DNA of 55,539 bases from Clostridiales bacterium (GTDB lineage Bacteria; Bacillota; Clostridia; Christensenellales; Pumilibacteraceae): contig DQGD01000001.1 in assembly GCA_003533505.1 (NCBI GenBank), positions 188,441 to 243,979 of the forward strand, in the 5' to 3' direction. The notes below the pieces were generated by a model. That model saw nothing but the letters and a program-made list of their open reading frames with translations. It had not been told where the DNA came from and did no database searches. The translations under genes and the position numbers were made by a program. Shown piece after piece: positions 33,929-42,704 of the stretch. Within the stretch, counting starts at the first letter, position 1. Each line of letters starts with the position of its first letter.

Positions 33929-34855
33929 CTAGTCCTCCTTCGGTCCGAATTTCTCGAGCGCCCATTTGACGAAGAGAGTGAGCGGCACTACGACGACGGT
34001 GAGCAAAAGACCCATTGCCGACAGCAGCGTGTACTCGGAGTCCGAAGCCGCGTTCTTGGTTCTCATATACAGATAGTAGCCGTAAGTCTGCAAGTTTTCG
34101 GGAGCTCCGCCGCCGTAGAACGAGTACAGCGCAATCTGATTGGTGAACAGTCCCGCGATGCCGGTAATCAGGAACGTGGACAGCGTGGGGTAAATCATGG
34201 GCAGCGTTATCTTCCAGAACTCCGTCAGTCCCGTCGCGCCGTCGAGATGCGCAGATTCGACCATTTCCTGCGAGATGCCGCTCATGCCGTTGGAATACAT
34301 CAGCACCGAGGTGCCGAAGCCCACCCACAGGTTATAGAAGATAATCGTGAAGTAGCGAGAGCTCGGGTTTTCCAGCATACCCTTCATCTTTATGCCGAAC
34401 AGTTGATTTGCAAAAGACGGAACGGCGCGCTCGACGAAGAATTGGAAAATCGTGACCATTACGATGCCGGAGATTATCGAGGGCAGAAACAATATCACGC
34501 GGAAAGAGTTGCTAAGCGGCATTTTCTTGTATATGTAGTACGAGAAAATCAGTCCGAGCGGCGTTCCTATAAAGGTGAGCACGACGTAGGCGAGCAAGCT
34601 GTTTTTCGCCGCCGAAATCAGCGTCGACGAGTGCACGAACAAGTCCACCGCGTTGGTGATATTAGAAAACGTCCACTCGTAGGAGCCGCTTATCGTGTCG
34701 ATTTTCTTGAACGCGAGCAATATGGAGTTGAAGTTTACGCCGATGTACATCACCGCGAACTGCACTACCGGGAAAATCATCATCAGCGTGTAGAAGATTA
34801 AGTCCTTATCCTTTCCTCGCAACACGCGTTTCTTTTTCGATTGTTCCGTTTCCAA
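33929..34855 (-). CDS. Carbohydrate ABC transporter permease, MalF/LplB type
   Basis: A 308-residue permease with six predicted helices and the EAA loop MVESAHLDGATGLTEFWKITLP (about 199-220), the MalF-side partner of the next gene. The start is a TTG (34853-34855) with GGAGG 8 nt upstream; no ATG in the right place fits better. It follows the binding-protein gene by 27 bp. Substrate unknown, but the CUT1 group mainly carries di- and oligosaccharides. Confidence 0.9.
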   Translation of the reverse strand: METEQSKKKRVLRGKDKDLIFYTLMMIFPVVQFAVMYIGVNFNSILLAFKKIDTISGSYEWTFSNITNAVDLFVHSSTLISAAKNSLLAYVVLTFIGTPLGLIFSYYIYKKMPLSNSFRVILFLPSIISGIVMVTIFQFFVERAVPSFANQLFGIKMKGMLENPSSRYFTIIFYNLWVGFGTSVLMYSNGMSGISQEMVESAHLDGATGLTEFWKITLPMIYPTLSTFLITGIAGLFTNQIALYSFYGGGAPENLQTYGYYLYMRTKNAASDSEYTLLSAMGLLLTVVVVPLTLFVKWALEKFGPKED

Positions 34856-34882
34856 TGGTTTTACCTCCGAGGGCTTTATCGA

Positions 34883-36613
34883 TTAGGCAAGCTTGCTCCA
34901 ATTATTTTGCGTGTAGGTTTTCATTCCGCCAAAGTAAGCGTCGACGGTAAGACTATTGTTCTCGTGGAAGGCGTTTGCAGCCCACTGATACTCGCTGGAT
35001 CCTATGCTCGTGCGGAACATTTCGGCCATTGCGAAACTGCTCTGATTGTTGACGTACTTCTTCGCCGTCGAGAACGGGTAAACTATGTCGGAAGACTGTT
35101 TAGCCTTTATGACCGACCTGCCGAAAGGCGACATTTTGTCGAGCTGAGCGTCGTCCATGGTGTAGTTGAGCGCCTTGGGCGTATCGGTAATCTGGCTGTA
35201 CTCGACGAGCTGAGCGTCGGAGTTGACGAACTTGATGAAGTCGTAGGCGATAGGCTTCTTCCACTCCTCGATGTTGGCTTTCATGAAGCACATCGAGAAA
35301 ATGTGGTCGTACAGCGTCTTTTTGCCCTCGGCAACTTTTTCCTGCGTCGCCTTGGGGAACGGCATAAAGCCGAAGTTGCGGTTAGCCTTGGAATACTGCT
35401 CGCCCATATTCGACGTCATTTCGTTGAAAGTCGGTGTAGCCTCGCTCTCCCACCAGATGCCGTCGATAAGCATCGCGATAGGGTCAGTCTCGCCGTCCTT
35501 GCCGGAGTAGAGAAAATCCTCCTGCGCGTTCATGTGCGAGTACGCGCTGTTAAACGTGCTTCCAAAGTGATAATTATCGTTTCTGCAAATCTTTTCGACG
35601 AACTGAAGCGCGTAGTACTTGCCTGCCTGGCGGGCGAGCTCATAGCCGTTGCTTTCGGTGATTGCAGTCGCGCTCGCGTCCTTAACGAACTGTCCGTTCT
35701 GCGCGGTGCCGAGGTCGGTCGCGCTGCCGCTAAGCGTATAGTTGAGCATCATCTGGTCAAGTCCCTCATAGTCGGTGGCAAGCGAGGTCATGAACGAGTT
35801 GAGGTAATCTTTGTAGTTCGCGCCCGTCCATACCAGCGGCGTTGCGGCTCCCTGCTTAATGTACTCGCACAGCTTGAAGAACTCGTCGTAGGTCGCCGGC
35901 AAGCCGTCGTCATCGGTGCCCTCCACTCCGTCCGGTCCCGCGCTTCTCGCGACGGTGTTATCCGCAACGAACAACTCCTCGAGAGCCGAGCCCGTCGGGG
36001 TTTTTGCGAAATAGTATAAGTTTTCATCGAAGAGGTCGATGTCATAGATGATACCGGTATATGCCGAGTAGTGCGGAATAGCGTAGTAATGGGTTTTGCC
36101 GTCACTCTCGGACACGCCGAAGTAAGCTTTTTGCTCGGCGGTGAGCTTGCTCTCTATCGTGGAGCCGTCTTTGTCGCCAAACGATTTCAAATCGGCGGTC
36201 ACGGCGTCGGTGATGTCGCCGAGAACGCCTTCCGCTTTCATCGAGTAGTAATAAGCGTATTCGGTGAAGTACACTTCGTCGCGGTTATCGAGAATCTGAC
36301 TCTGCACCGCGCCCGCATTAGACTTCTGATTGTTTACGTAAATCTGAATACCCTTTTTGCCTTCCTCGTAAACGTCGTCTTTATGCAGGTCTTCGTACTT
36401 TTTCTTCGCCGCGGCAAGCCAGTCGGCGCCGTAGCCGCCGTAGAAGTTGAACACATAAAGCTGAGTTTTGGACGAGTCGATTTGCTCGTCGTCGATACCG
36501 GGTATATCGGGGTTGTCGGGGTTTACCACGTCGTTGCCGGCGCACGCGCCCATCGTCAGGCACGTCACTGCGGCAAGCAAGGTCGCGATAAATTTCTTGA
36601 ATTTGCCTTTCAT
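34883..36613 (-). CDS. Solute-binding lipoprotein of the first sugar ABC importer
   Basis: A 576-residue extracellular solute-binding protein. The signal ends in a CLTMGAC lipobox, followed by a Pro/Asp linker and a family 1-type fold (LYVFNFYGGYGADWLAAAKKKYEDLHKD). Its length exceeds the usual 420-450 residues, as in the LipO/LplA type that works with LplB/LplC permeases. Aromatic-rich segments such as YFTEYAYYY and DGIWWESEATPTF are the kind that stack on sugars. ATG follows AAGGAG. It stands between the GH2 gene (57 bp) and the permeases (27 bp), so it should deliver the glycan that the GH2 enzyme then cuts. Confidence 0.9.
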   Translation of the reverse strand: MKGKFKKFIATLLAAVTCLTMGACAGNDVVNPDNPDIPGIDDEQIDSSKTQLYVFNFYGGYGADWLAAAKKKYEDLHKDDVYEEGKKGIQIYVNNQKSNAGAVQSQILDNRDEVYFTEYAYYYSMKAEGVLGDITDAVTADLKSFGDKDGSTIESKLTAEQKAYFGVSESDGKTHYYAIPHYSAYTGIIYDIDLFDENLYYFAKTPTGSALEELFVADNTVARSAGPDGVEGTDDDGLPATYDEFFKLCEYIKQGAATPLVWTGANYKDYLNSFMTSLATDYEGLDQMMLNYTLSGSATDLGTAQNGQFVKDASATAITESNGYELARQAGKYYALQFVEKICRNDNYHFGSTFNSAYSHMNAQEDFLYSGKDGETDPIAMLIDGIWWESEATPTFNEMTSNMGEQYSKANRNFGFMPFPKATQEKVAEGKKTLYDHIFSMCFMKANIEEWKKPIAYDFIKFVNSDAQLVEYSQITDTPKALNYTMDDAQLDKMSPFGRSVIKAKQSSDIVYPFSTAKKYVNNQSSFAMAEMFRTSIGSSEYQWAANAFHENNSLTVDAYFGGMKTYTQNNWSKLA

Positions 36614-36670
36614 TTCGTTTTGCTCCTTTTCATACTTATTTTCACGGAATACTTTGATTCCGGGTTTGCC

Positions 36671-38371
36671 TTAATCCTCTATCGCGGCTTTCGCGAGATT
36701 GCACTCTCGTATCCGCTTTTCCGCCGCCTCGCCGAACTTCGGCTTGCGGTCGTAGGTGTACAGTCCGTTCTGCTCCTGCTCCACGTCGTAGAGCTGTGTG
36801 AAGCAAAATCCGCTCAGTTTTTTGCTTTTCAGCAGCATGCTCGTGAGCTTGACGTAGCAGTCAACGTACTCTTTCTCGCCGCCGCACCGCCTGTAGCCCC
36901 AGCCGTTGTCCGTCGAAGTCGCATACGACACTCCGCCGTACTCGCTGACGTTGACGGGCAAGCCCTTTTCGTATCTGAGGTCGCTCTCCTCGGCAAAGTC
37001 GGGCGCGTACACCTTATCCACGATAATCTCGTCGTTTTCTTCGAGCGCGCGCAGGTGCTTTTCCAGCGTTTCGGGGTCGAGGTAGTCGTGAAAGTCGTAC
37101 AAATCGGTCTTGTGACCGTGGAAGCCGCCGCTCACGTCCACGCACGGACGGGTACCGTCCAGCGCCTTTGTGACCGCGTAAACAGCGTCTACAAAGCGCA
37201 CGTCGCGCACTTTCCGCGCGTCTTTCAGGCTCTCCCACGTTTCATTGAGCGGACACCAGGTGATTATCGAGGGATGATTGAAGTCGCGTTCCACCGCTTC
37301 CGTCCACTCGCCGACGAGCGTACCGAGCGCGCTAAGGTTTTCGTAATCCACGCCCCAGCTCGGGAACTCGCCCCACACCAGATAGCCGGCTCTGTCGCAG
37401 TGGTACAAAAACCTCGGGTCGAACACCTTTTGGTGCAGCCTTGCGCCGTTGAAGCCCAGCCGCAGTCCCAGCTCCACGTCGCGGCGCATGCTCTCGTCGT
37501 CGGGCGCGGTGTACAGTCCGTCGGGGTAATATCCCTGGTCGAGCGACAGCCGCTGGAACACGCTTTTGCCGTTGAGCATAAACTTCATTCCGTCGTAGCC
37601 TGCCTGCCTTAACCCGAAGTAGCTCTTTACCTCGTCGCCGCAGTAGCGCACCGTGACGTCGTACAGCCTGCCGTTGCCGATTTCCCACAGGTGCTTTTCA
37701 CCCAGCTTTATGTCGAACGCGCGGCGGTACTTTACATAGCCCTTAGCCTCGCCCACGAGTCTGCCGTCGTAGGTAACCGCGATTTCGGCTTCGCCCTCGC
37801 CCTCGCAAACGAGCTCCGCTTTCACCGCGCAACCCTCGATGTCGGGGTAGAATTTCAGCGACTCTATGTAATTGACGGGCGTGCGCTCCAGCCACACGGG
37901 CTGCCAAATGCCGGTAACGCGCGTGTAGAAGCACCCGAACGACTCCGGTCTTGCCGATTGCTTGCCGGTGGGCACGTTTTCGGTAACGTCGTTGTGCACC
38001 TTGACCCTCAGTTCGTTCTCGCCGCCTCTTACCTTGTCGGTTACGTCGAAGCCGAACGACGTATAGCCGCCGCGATGAACGCCGACGTACTCGCCGTTGA
38101 CGTAAACGGTCGCCTCGTAATTCACCGCGCCGAAACGAAGAAACAGTCTTTCGTTCTCTTCGGGCGCATCGACGGTAAATTTTCTCGAGTACTCGCAGTC
38201 CTTTATAAAGCCCGTATAGTTAATCCCCGAAAGCTTGGATTCGGGTGCGAACGGCACCTCGATTTCATGTGCGGAGGGTACGCTGTCGGAGAAAAAACTC
38301 CACTTCCCGTTGAGAATAATCAATCCGTCGCGGCTGAATTGCGGATTTGGGCATTCCGTTCTTAGCATCAT
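36671..38371 (-). CDS. Glycoside hydrolase family 2 (beta-galactosidase/glucuronidase type)
   Basis: A 566-residue cytoplasmic GH2 enzyme with the usual order: sugar-binding jelly roll (about 1-165), Ig-like domain (about 166-255) and TIM barrel. The acid/base Glu377 is in CPLNETW and the nucleophile Glu477 in NVSEYGG; RLHQKVFDPRFLYHCDRAGYL and GEFPSWG are also typical. It lacks the later domains of LacZ, so it belongs to the short GH2 group, whose members cut galactosides, glucuronides or mannosides; specificity cannot be told here. There is no signal peptide. Two adjacent ATGs are possible starts (AGGTGA lies directly before). It is the first gene of the seven-gene glycan unit, facing the ArsR-type regulator. 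Confidence 0.9.
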   Translation of the reverse strand: MMLRTECPNPQFSRDGLIILNGKWSFFSDSVPSAHEIEVPFAPESKLSGINYTGFIKDCEYSRKFTVDAPEENERLFLRFGAVNYEATVYVNGEYVGVHRGGYTSFGFDVTDKVRGGENELRVKVHNDVTENVPTGKQSARPESFGCFYTRVTGIWQPVWLERTPVNYIESLKFYPDIEGCAVKAELVCEGEGEAEIAVTYDGRLVGEAKGYVKYRRAFDIKLGEKHLWEIGNGRLYDVTVRYCGDEVKSYFGLRQAGYDGMKFMLNGKSVFQRLSLDQGYYPDGLYTAPDDESMRRDVELGLRLGFNGARLHQKVFDPRFLYHCDRAGYLVWGEFPSWGVDYENLSALGTLVGEWTEAVERDFNHPSIITWCPLNETWESLKDARKVRDVRFVDAVYAVTKALDGTRPCVDVSGGFHGHKTDLYDFHDYLDPETLEKHLRALEENDEIIVDKVYAPDFAEESDLRYEKGLPVNVSEYGGVSYATSTDNGWGYRRCGGEKEYVDCYVKLTSMLLKSKKLSGFCFTQLYDVEQEQNGLYTYDRKPKFGEAAEKRIRECNLAKAAIED

Positions 38372-38546
38372 TCACCTGCTTGTGATTTTATTGTAGGCTT
38401 GCGGTTTTCGTTCTCGACATCGCCCGCTCGGCACAACCTCGCCGCGAATTAAAAAACCGCGGACGTCGTTGTCCTCTTTGCCTTTTTAAGTACTCCTCAA
38501 AAAAGCGGCGACGCAAAAATTACGCTCCTCGCGCCTCTACAAATAT

Positions 38547-38604
38547 ATTGTAACACGATTTTTTCAACTGTCAATAACTATAACCTTTCCGATTTTTAAC
38601 AGTT
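38547..38604 (-). promoter_or_regulatory. Promoter of the GH2-led glycan unit with nearby inverted repeat
   Basis: Reverse strand: TTGACA (38569-38574), 16-bp spacer, TACAAT (38547-38552). AACTGT (38566-38571), overlapping the -35 box, is matched by ACAGTT at 38599-38604; this arrangement could be an operator for the divergent regulator. The leader of about 170 nt contains an imperfect ACAAC...GTTGT inverted repeat at about 38425-38465. Confidence 0.55.
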
Positions 38605-38651
38605 TTATTCCCTCATGCTTTCCACTTTTCGGAAAACATAGATATATTTAG

Positions 38652-38680
38652 TTGACAACCGCCTGCGCGTTTCGTATAAT
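38652..38680 (+). promoter_or_regulatory. Consensus promoter of the ArsR-type regulator
   Basis: TTGACA (38652-38657), 17-bp spacer, TATAAT (38675-38680). About 100 bp separates it from the oppositely directed GH2 promoter, giving room for shared control. Confidence 0.8.
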
Positions 38681-38776
38681 TCTAATGAAACTACCGAGCC
38701 GTCGGTGCCGGCGATTTTCGGGCTTTAGTGGCGAGAAATGCGGAAAATGACGGCTGCGAGCACTAAGGGGGAGTAA

Positions 38777-39727
38777 ATGAGCGATATTATCAGTCCTGAA
38801 AAGAACATATTTTTATCCGTGGCATCAGAGCGCGACCACGACATGATAGTCAAGATTTCGCGCGCGCTTTCCGTTCCCGACCGCGTGAGGATACTCAAAA
38901 GCTTGTTGCTGCGCCCTAAAAACCTGTCGGACTTGTCGGCGGAGCTGGATATTCCCGTGTCGTCGGTGTCGAGGCATATCGACGCGCTGAACGAGGCTCA
39001 GCTGATTTTCGTCAATTATCAGCCGGGACCCAAAGGTCACACTAAGTACTGCTCGCAGATGGTGATGAGCTACACCGTGTCGCTGGACGCGCCGCGCATG
39101 CTGGAGAGTCAGTCGACGGAGTTCGTCACCGAAATGCCCGTGGGACTGTACTCGCACTGCCACATAAAGGCGCCGTGCGGCATGACGGGCAAGGACGGTA
39201 ATCTCGGCGCGTTCGACGACCCGTCCACGTTCTTTCTCCCCGACCGCGTCAAAGCCGAGTGTATTTGGTTCGACTCGGGCTTCATCAGTTATAATTTCCC
39301 GAAGCCGTCCGACAGTCGCGAAATTTCCGAAATCACGTTCTCGTTCGAGATTTGCTCCGAAACCGTGTACTACAATAATAATTGGCCCAGCGACATCACC
39401 GTTTCAATCAACGACGTCGAGGTCACGACTTTCACTTCGCCCGGCGACTTCGGCGGCAAGCGCGGCAGGTACACGCCCGAACATTGGCCCGTCACTTCCA
39501 CGCAGTTCGGCATACTCAAAACCATTACTATCGGCGCAGGCGGCGTAGTCGTTGACAAAACGCCCGTAAACTCGCATGTCACCGTTTCCGATTTGAAGCT
39601 GAATGCAGGTAACGCCGTTAAATTCACTATCGGCATAAAGCAGGACGCCGTGCACCGCGGCGGTCTTAACCTTTTCGGCAAGAACTTCGGGGATTATCAG
39701 CAGGCAATCATCATGACCATTAAATAA
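38777..39727 (+). CDS. ArsR-type winged-helix regulator with large C-terminal sensor-like domain
   Basis: A 316-residue regulator. Residues about 22-100 are an ArsR-type winged helix (ALSVPDRVRILKSLLLRP, LSAELDIPVSSVSRHIDALN). Residues about 105-316 form an additional beta-rich domain with WPSDITVSINDVEV, GDFGGKRGRYTPEHWP and GGLNLFGKNFGDYQQ. No metal-binding cysteine pair of classical ArsR proteins is visible at the usual place. Related proteins occur in Paenibacillus- and Clostridia-type genomes near sugar genes; the C-domain looks like a carbohydrate-binding sandwich, but that is inferred from strand pattern and context. ATG follows AAGGGGG. The gene is divergent from the GH2 unit and probably controls it. 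Element A starts right after its stop codon. Confidence 0.78.
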   Translation: MSDIISPEKNIFLSVASERDHDMIVKISRALSVPDRVRILKSLLLRPKNLSDLSAELDIPVSSVSRHIDALNEAQLIFVNYQPGPKGHTKYCSQMVMSYTVSLDAPRMLESQSTEFVTEMPVGLYSHCHIKAPCGMTGKDGNLGAFDDPSTFFLPDRVKAECIWFDSGFISYNFPKPSDSREISEITFSFEICSETVYYNNNWPSDITVSINDVEVTTFTSPGDFGGKRGRYTPEHWPVTSTQFGILKTITIGAGGVVVDKTPVNSHVTVSDLKLNAGNAVKFTIGIKQDAVHRGGLNLFGKNFGDYQQAIIMTIK

Positions 39728-39728
39728 C

Positions 39729-40045
39729 GGGGCGGCAATTCGCCCCATACTCCCCGAATTTTTAAGAGGTAAGAATATTCCTTCCATACTAACCGGAATT
39801 AAAAAGTAGCGTTATTTTTGCGTAGTGCAGGTAACGCTAATTTTATTTTCAATATTAGTTGTGACAGATAGGTTAGTTTTAATAGTGCGGCTGTAATTAT
39901 AGCTGATAGAAAGAAATATTACTACTTTTTCAAGTGACGAAAAAGTAGCAAAAAGTCATTGGGGGACACTATCGATTGTGTCCCCCTAATCCCCCCGCAA
40001 CTCCTCTAAGGTCGGGAACATGGAATAGCAAGTGTACCGCGTGAC
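39729..40045 (+). ncRNA. Structured 3'-UTR element A, copy 2 (downstream of the ArsR-type regulator)
   Basis: Begins 1 bp after the regulator's stop codon, on its strand. P1 GGGGCG/CGCCCC (39729-39746); P2 TAGCGTTA/TAACGCTA (39807-39839); P3 CTACTTTTTC/GAAAAAGTAG (39922-39948); P4 GGGGGACAC/GTGTCCCCC (39961-39986). Compared with copy 1, P1 has swapped base pairs, P3 is one A-T pair shorter on both arms, and the P4 loop is different while its stem is the same. P1 could also end transcription, though no T-run follows it directly. The element ends at GTACCGCGTGAC (40034-40045) and is followed by repeat B, as in copy 1. Confidence 0.6.
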
Positions 40046-40115
40046 AACCGAAATAAAGCCTTCTCCCTCGGGGGAAAAGCTAAATATTAAAGTAAAGACT
40101 CATAATTTAAATCCT

Positions 40116-40573
40116 AACGTGCACTCTCCGTCCTTCCGCGTCATTCAAAGGAGCGAACGGAGCCCACAGGGGCGATGTTCGCGACGTGGAATCCCCGACA
40201 CGGGAGAAAACTACTAATCCTTATGTCATTCTGAGCGGAGCGACAGCGCAGCCCTGAGAATCCAGCCGTAGGCGCATTTAATATAATTATTTACGCTTCG
40301 CTGGATTCCTCGGCAAGCTCGGAATGACGTATAAGGTAGGACAATCAAAACCCGAACGCGCACTCTCCGTTTCCCACGTCATTCAGAGGAGCGAACAGAG
40401 CCCATAGGGGCGAGGTTCGCGACGTTGAATCCCCTGTGGAAGAAAACTACTAATCCTCTTTGTCATTCTGAGCGGAGCGACAGCGCAGTCCTGAGAACCT
40501 AGCCATAGGCGCATTTAATATAATTATTTACGCTTCGCTGGATTCCTCGGCGAGCTCGGAATGACGTATAAGG
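40116..40573. repeat. Tandem pair of B + C palindromic repeats
   Basis: Two units about 239 bp apart: B2 (40116-40220) with C1 (40219-40336), and B3 (40355-40458) with C2 (40455-40573). Family B begins AACGTGCACTCTCCG and contains an inverted ACGTCATTC...GACGTGGAATCCCC pair. Family C is bounded by TTATGTCATTCTGAGC and GCTCGGAATGACGTATAAGG and has an inner GAATCCAGC...GCTGGATTC pair. Such GTCATTCTGAG/GAATCC palindromes are common intergenic repeats in bacteria. The wider gap 39728-40994 contains element A, these units, a C-like fragment near 40600-40635, a terminator and a short direct repeat; no gene was found in it. Confidence 0.8.
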
Positions 40574-40641
40574 AATGTTGTTCTCAATCAAACGGGTTCG
40601 TCGTTTGCCTCGCTTACCTCGCTCGGAATGACGTGTCAAGA

Positions 40642-40675
40642 AAAACGGCGGACGGATTTATCCGTTCGTCGTTTT
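40642..40675 (-). terminator. Terminator for the DUF2188 gene
   Basis: A 16-bp stem (40642-40657 with 40660-40675, two G-U pairs) that on the reverse strand runs into GTTTTTCTTG. It is about 320 bp after the DUF2188 stop and may also stop transcripts from the left. Confidence 0.55.
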
Positions 40676-40880
40676 GTGCTTTAATATCATTTTATAACCT
40701 ATTCGTTTTTATAGCCTATTAGCTCGGGTGTATCGCTTTATTCCTCAATCAGTCGTTTTGCCGTCGCATTTGCGAAAAGCGGTTTTTGCCGTTATCGCGG
40801 CAACTTAGCGGCGCAAAAACGCAGGATGACGGCGCTGTCCGGCTTAAAATTCACTCGTCGCGATAGTACGAAAACAGTTC

Positions 40881-40973
40881 CCTGCCGCTTCCGTCGCAAT
40901 CTGCGCTACCCACAAAACAAACGCCGAAAGCGATTAACGACCTCCTGCCGCTTCCGTCGCAATCTGCGCTACC
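40881..40973. repeat. 30-bp direct repeat, two copies
   Basis: A 30-bp sequence containing GCCGCTTCCGTCGCAATCTG occurs at 40881-40910 and, identical, at 40944-40973, 63 bp apart. Two copies with unlike flanks and no array; not a CRISPR. Confidence 0.8.
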
Positions 40974-40994
40974 TGAAACGCACGTCGCAGGCGA

Positions 40995-41528
40995 TTATTT
41001 GTCGTAACGCTGCTTGCGTATTTTGCCGTCTTTCTTGTGAATGGTGATATTGCCGTCCTGATTTTCGGCTTTCTCCTTGGCGAAAGCGATAGCCTCGGCT
41101 TGCGTGTCGAACAGCTTGAGCGCGCGAGTGCTTTTTGCGGACTTGACCTGCCACTTACCGTCCTCGCGGAGCGAAACGTGGTAATTCTTCGGGCGCACGA
41201 CGAGCTTTTTCTCGTCGGTATCCTCCGCCTCATCGTCCTCCGTTTCATCGGTTTCGACTTCGTCGACCTCGGGCTCTTCGGCTACGGGTTTCTCTGCCGC
41301 AACCTTTTCCTCGCCTGTCGTTTCGGCGATGACGGTCTGTTCGTCATTTTCTTCCTCGGGCTTTACGCCGCGTTTTTTCGCCTCTTTTGCGGCGCGCTTG
41401 GCTTCCTTTCTGGCGAGCTTCTCGTTGATTTTCGCGGCCTTGGCGGCTTCCTTGGCTCGACGAGCGGCTTGCTTTTTGCCCTCTTTAAGTCTTTTCTTCT
41501 CTTCCTTGGTGAGCTTTTTCTTTTCCAT
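40995..41528 (-). CDS. DUF2188 protein with Lys-rich head and acidic linker
   Basis: A 177-residue protein in three parts: residues 1-55 are Lys/Ala/Arg-rich and probably a long basic helix; about 56-105 are acidic (many Glu and Asp); about 112-177 are a DUF2188 domain (NYHVSLREDGKWQVKSAKS, then LFDTQAEAIAFAKEKAENQ). DUF2188 is a small beta-alpha domain of unknown function widespread in bacteria. A basic head with an acidic linker suggests nucleic-acid or ribosome contact, which is inference. A weak AGGATG lies before the ATG. Single gene. Confidence 0.85.
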   Translation of the reverse strand: MEKKKLTKEEKKRLKEGKKQAARRAKEAAKAAKINEKLARKEAKRAAKEAKKRGVKPEEENDEQTVIAETTGEEKVAAEKPVAEEPEVDEVETDETEDDEAEDTDEKKLVVRPKNYHVSLREDGKWQVKSAKSTRALKLFDTQAEAIAFAKEKAENQDGNITIHKKDGKIRKQRYDK

Positions 41529-41624
41529 AACGACACATCCTCGACGCCGAAAGCGTCTTTCTCTTATGAATTATACTATAATTATATATGCTTTTCGGTA
41601 AATTTGCAAGAATTTCGGCGGAAA

Positions 41625-42491
41625 TCAGTAAATTTTATTGAAATCGGGCGTAAAATCGGCGGTTTCGCAGCCCTTTTCCTGAATAAAACCGTCAAGCCCC
41701 AGCCGAATTGCCTCTTTCACCACGTCGTCGTACTCGAACGAGGTAATCCGCCTGTTGAGCTCGGGGTAAGGCGAGCGGTTAAACTCGGGCGTGTACTGCC
41801 GCATCACGCTGACCTTAGCCGTCCTCCATCTCTCCGCGATAATGCGCAGCGCCGCCTTGCTGTCGTCGCGGTGCCCCGGCAGCACGAGGTGGCGGATAAT
41901 CACGCCGCTTTTCGCGAGCCCGTTCTCCTCTCTGTACTCGCCGCGTTGCCGGCACATCTCGTCAATCGCCGCCGTAGCCACGCTCGGGTAATCGGCTGCG
42001 CCCGACATTTTGTCCGCGAGCTCGGGGGAAGCATACTTGAAATCGGGCAGGTATACGTCGATTAGCCCGTCCAGCGCGCGAATGACGTTTACGTTTTCAT
42101 AGCCGCCGCTGTTGTAGATAAACGGCACCGTAACGCGCTTTTTCAGCCGCTCGAGTACGGGCAAAAGCCGAGCCGCATAGTGCCCGGCGGTAATGAAATC
42201 GATATTGTCGACGCCCTCGTCCGCGAGCCGAAGCACCGCGTCGTACAGCTCGTCCGCGGTAAAATCCTCGCCGCGGTTTTCAAAGCTCGATTGGGCGTTC
42301 TGACAGAACACGCACCTCAACGCGCAGCCCGCGAAGAACACCGCTCCGCTGCCGCCCTTGCCGCTGATGACGGGCTCCTCCGCGCGGTGAATCATGATTT
42401 TGGAAATTTTAAGTCCGCTACCGCCGCCGCAAAACCCGAGTTCTTTCTCTCGGTCGGCGCCGCACTTTCTCGGACAAGCGTAACACTTCAT
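41625..42491 (-). CDS. Radical SAM protein, PflA-like (PflX group)
   Basis: A 288-residue iron-sulfur enzyme. The radical SAM cluster motif is GCALRCVFCQN (Cys56, Cys60, Cys63), with four extra cysteines at the N-terminus (Cys3, Cys6, Cys10, Cys21) that could hold another metal site. NSGGYENVNVIRALDGLIDVYLPDFKY is typical of the uncharacterised PflA-like group often named PflX. It makes a 5'-deoxyadenosyl radical; no target glycyl-radical enzyme lies nearby, so its substrate is unknown. No strong ribosome binding site is seen at the chosen ATG, but the first Cys motif fits it. The 213-bp gap to the next gene holds only that gene's terminator. Confidence 0.86.
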   Translation of the reverse strand: MKCYACPRKCGADREKELGFCGGGSGLKISKIMIHRAEEPVISGKGGSGAVFFAGCALRCVFCQNAQSSFENRGEDFTADELYDAVLRLADEGVDNIDFITAGHYAARLLPVLERLKKRVTVPFIYNSGGYENVNVIRALDGLIDVYLPDFKYASPELADKMSGAADYPSVATAAIDEMCRQRGEYREENGLAKSGVIIRHLVLPGHRDDSKAALRIIAERWRTAKVSVMRQYTPEFNRSPYPELNRRITSFEYDDVVKEAIRLGLDGFIQEKGCETADFTPDFNKIY

Positions 42492-42637
42492 TGCGCGTCA
42501 ATCCTTTGCCGTCTGATTTTCGGGCGGCACGATTTTCTCTCCCCGATAAACTCGGAGCCGCAGCCGCCGAGGCAATTATACGCCCGATGGCGGCGTTTTG
42601 TCAACCGTAGCCCGTAGCTAACGAAAAGAAACGAAAA

Positions 42638-42670
42638 GCCGCCTCGCGTTTACTCCGCGCGAAGCGACTT
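42638..42670 (-). terminator. Terminator of the GH43/CBM9-like lipoprotein unit
   Basis: Reverse strand: GTCGCTTCGCG with CGCGAGGCGGC (imperfect stem), then CTTTTCGTTTC. It lies just after the 1434-residue gene. Confidence 0.6.
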
Positions 42671-42704
42671 TATTTCGTTTTGTTGCGGCTTTGCAGCCGT
42701 TTCC

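Noticed and set aside
40881..40973. Possible CRISPR from a 30-bp repeat
   Set aside because: Only two copies, one spacer-like gap of 33 bp, and no cas genes. Two repeats are not an array.
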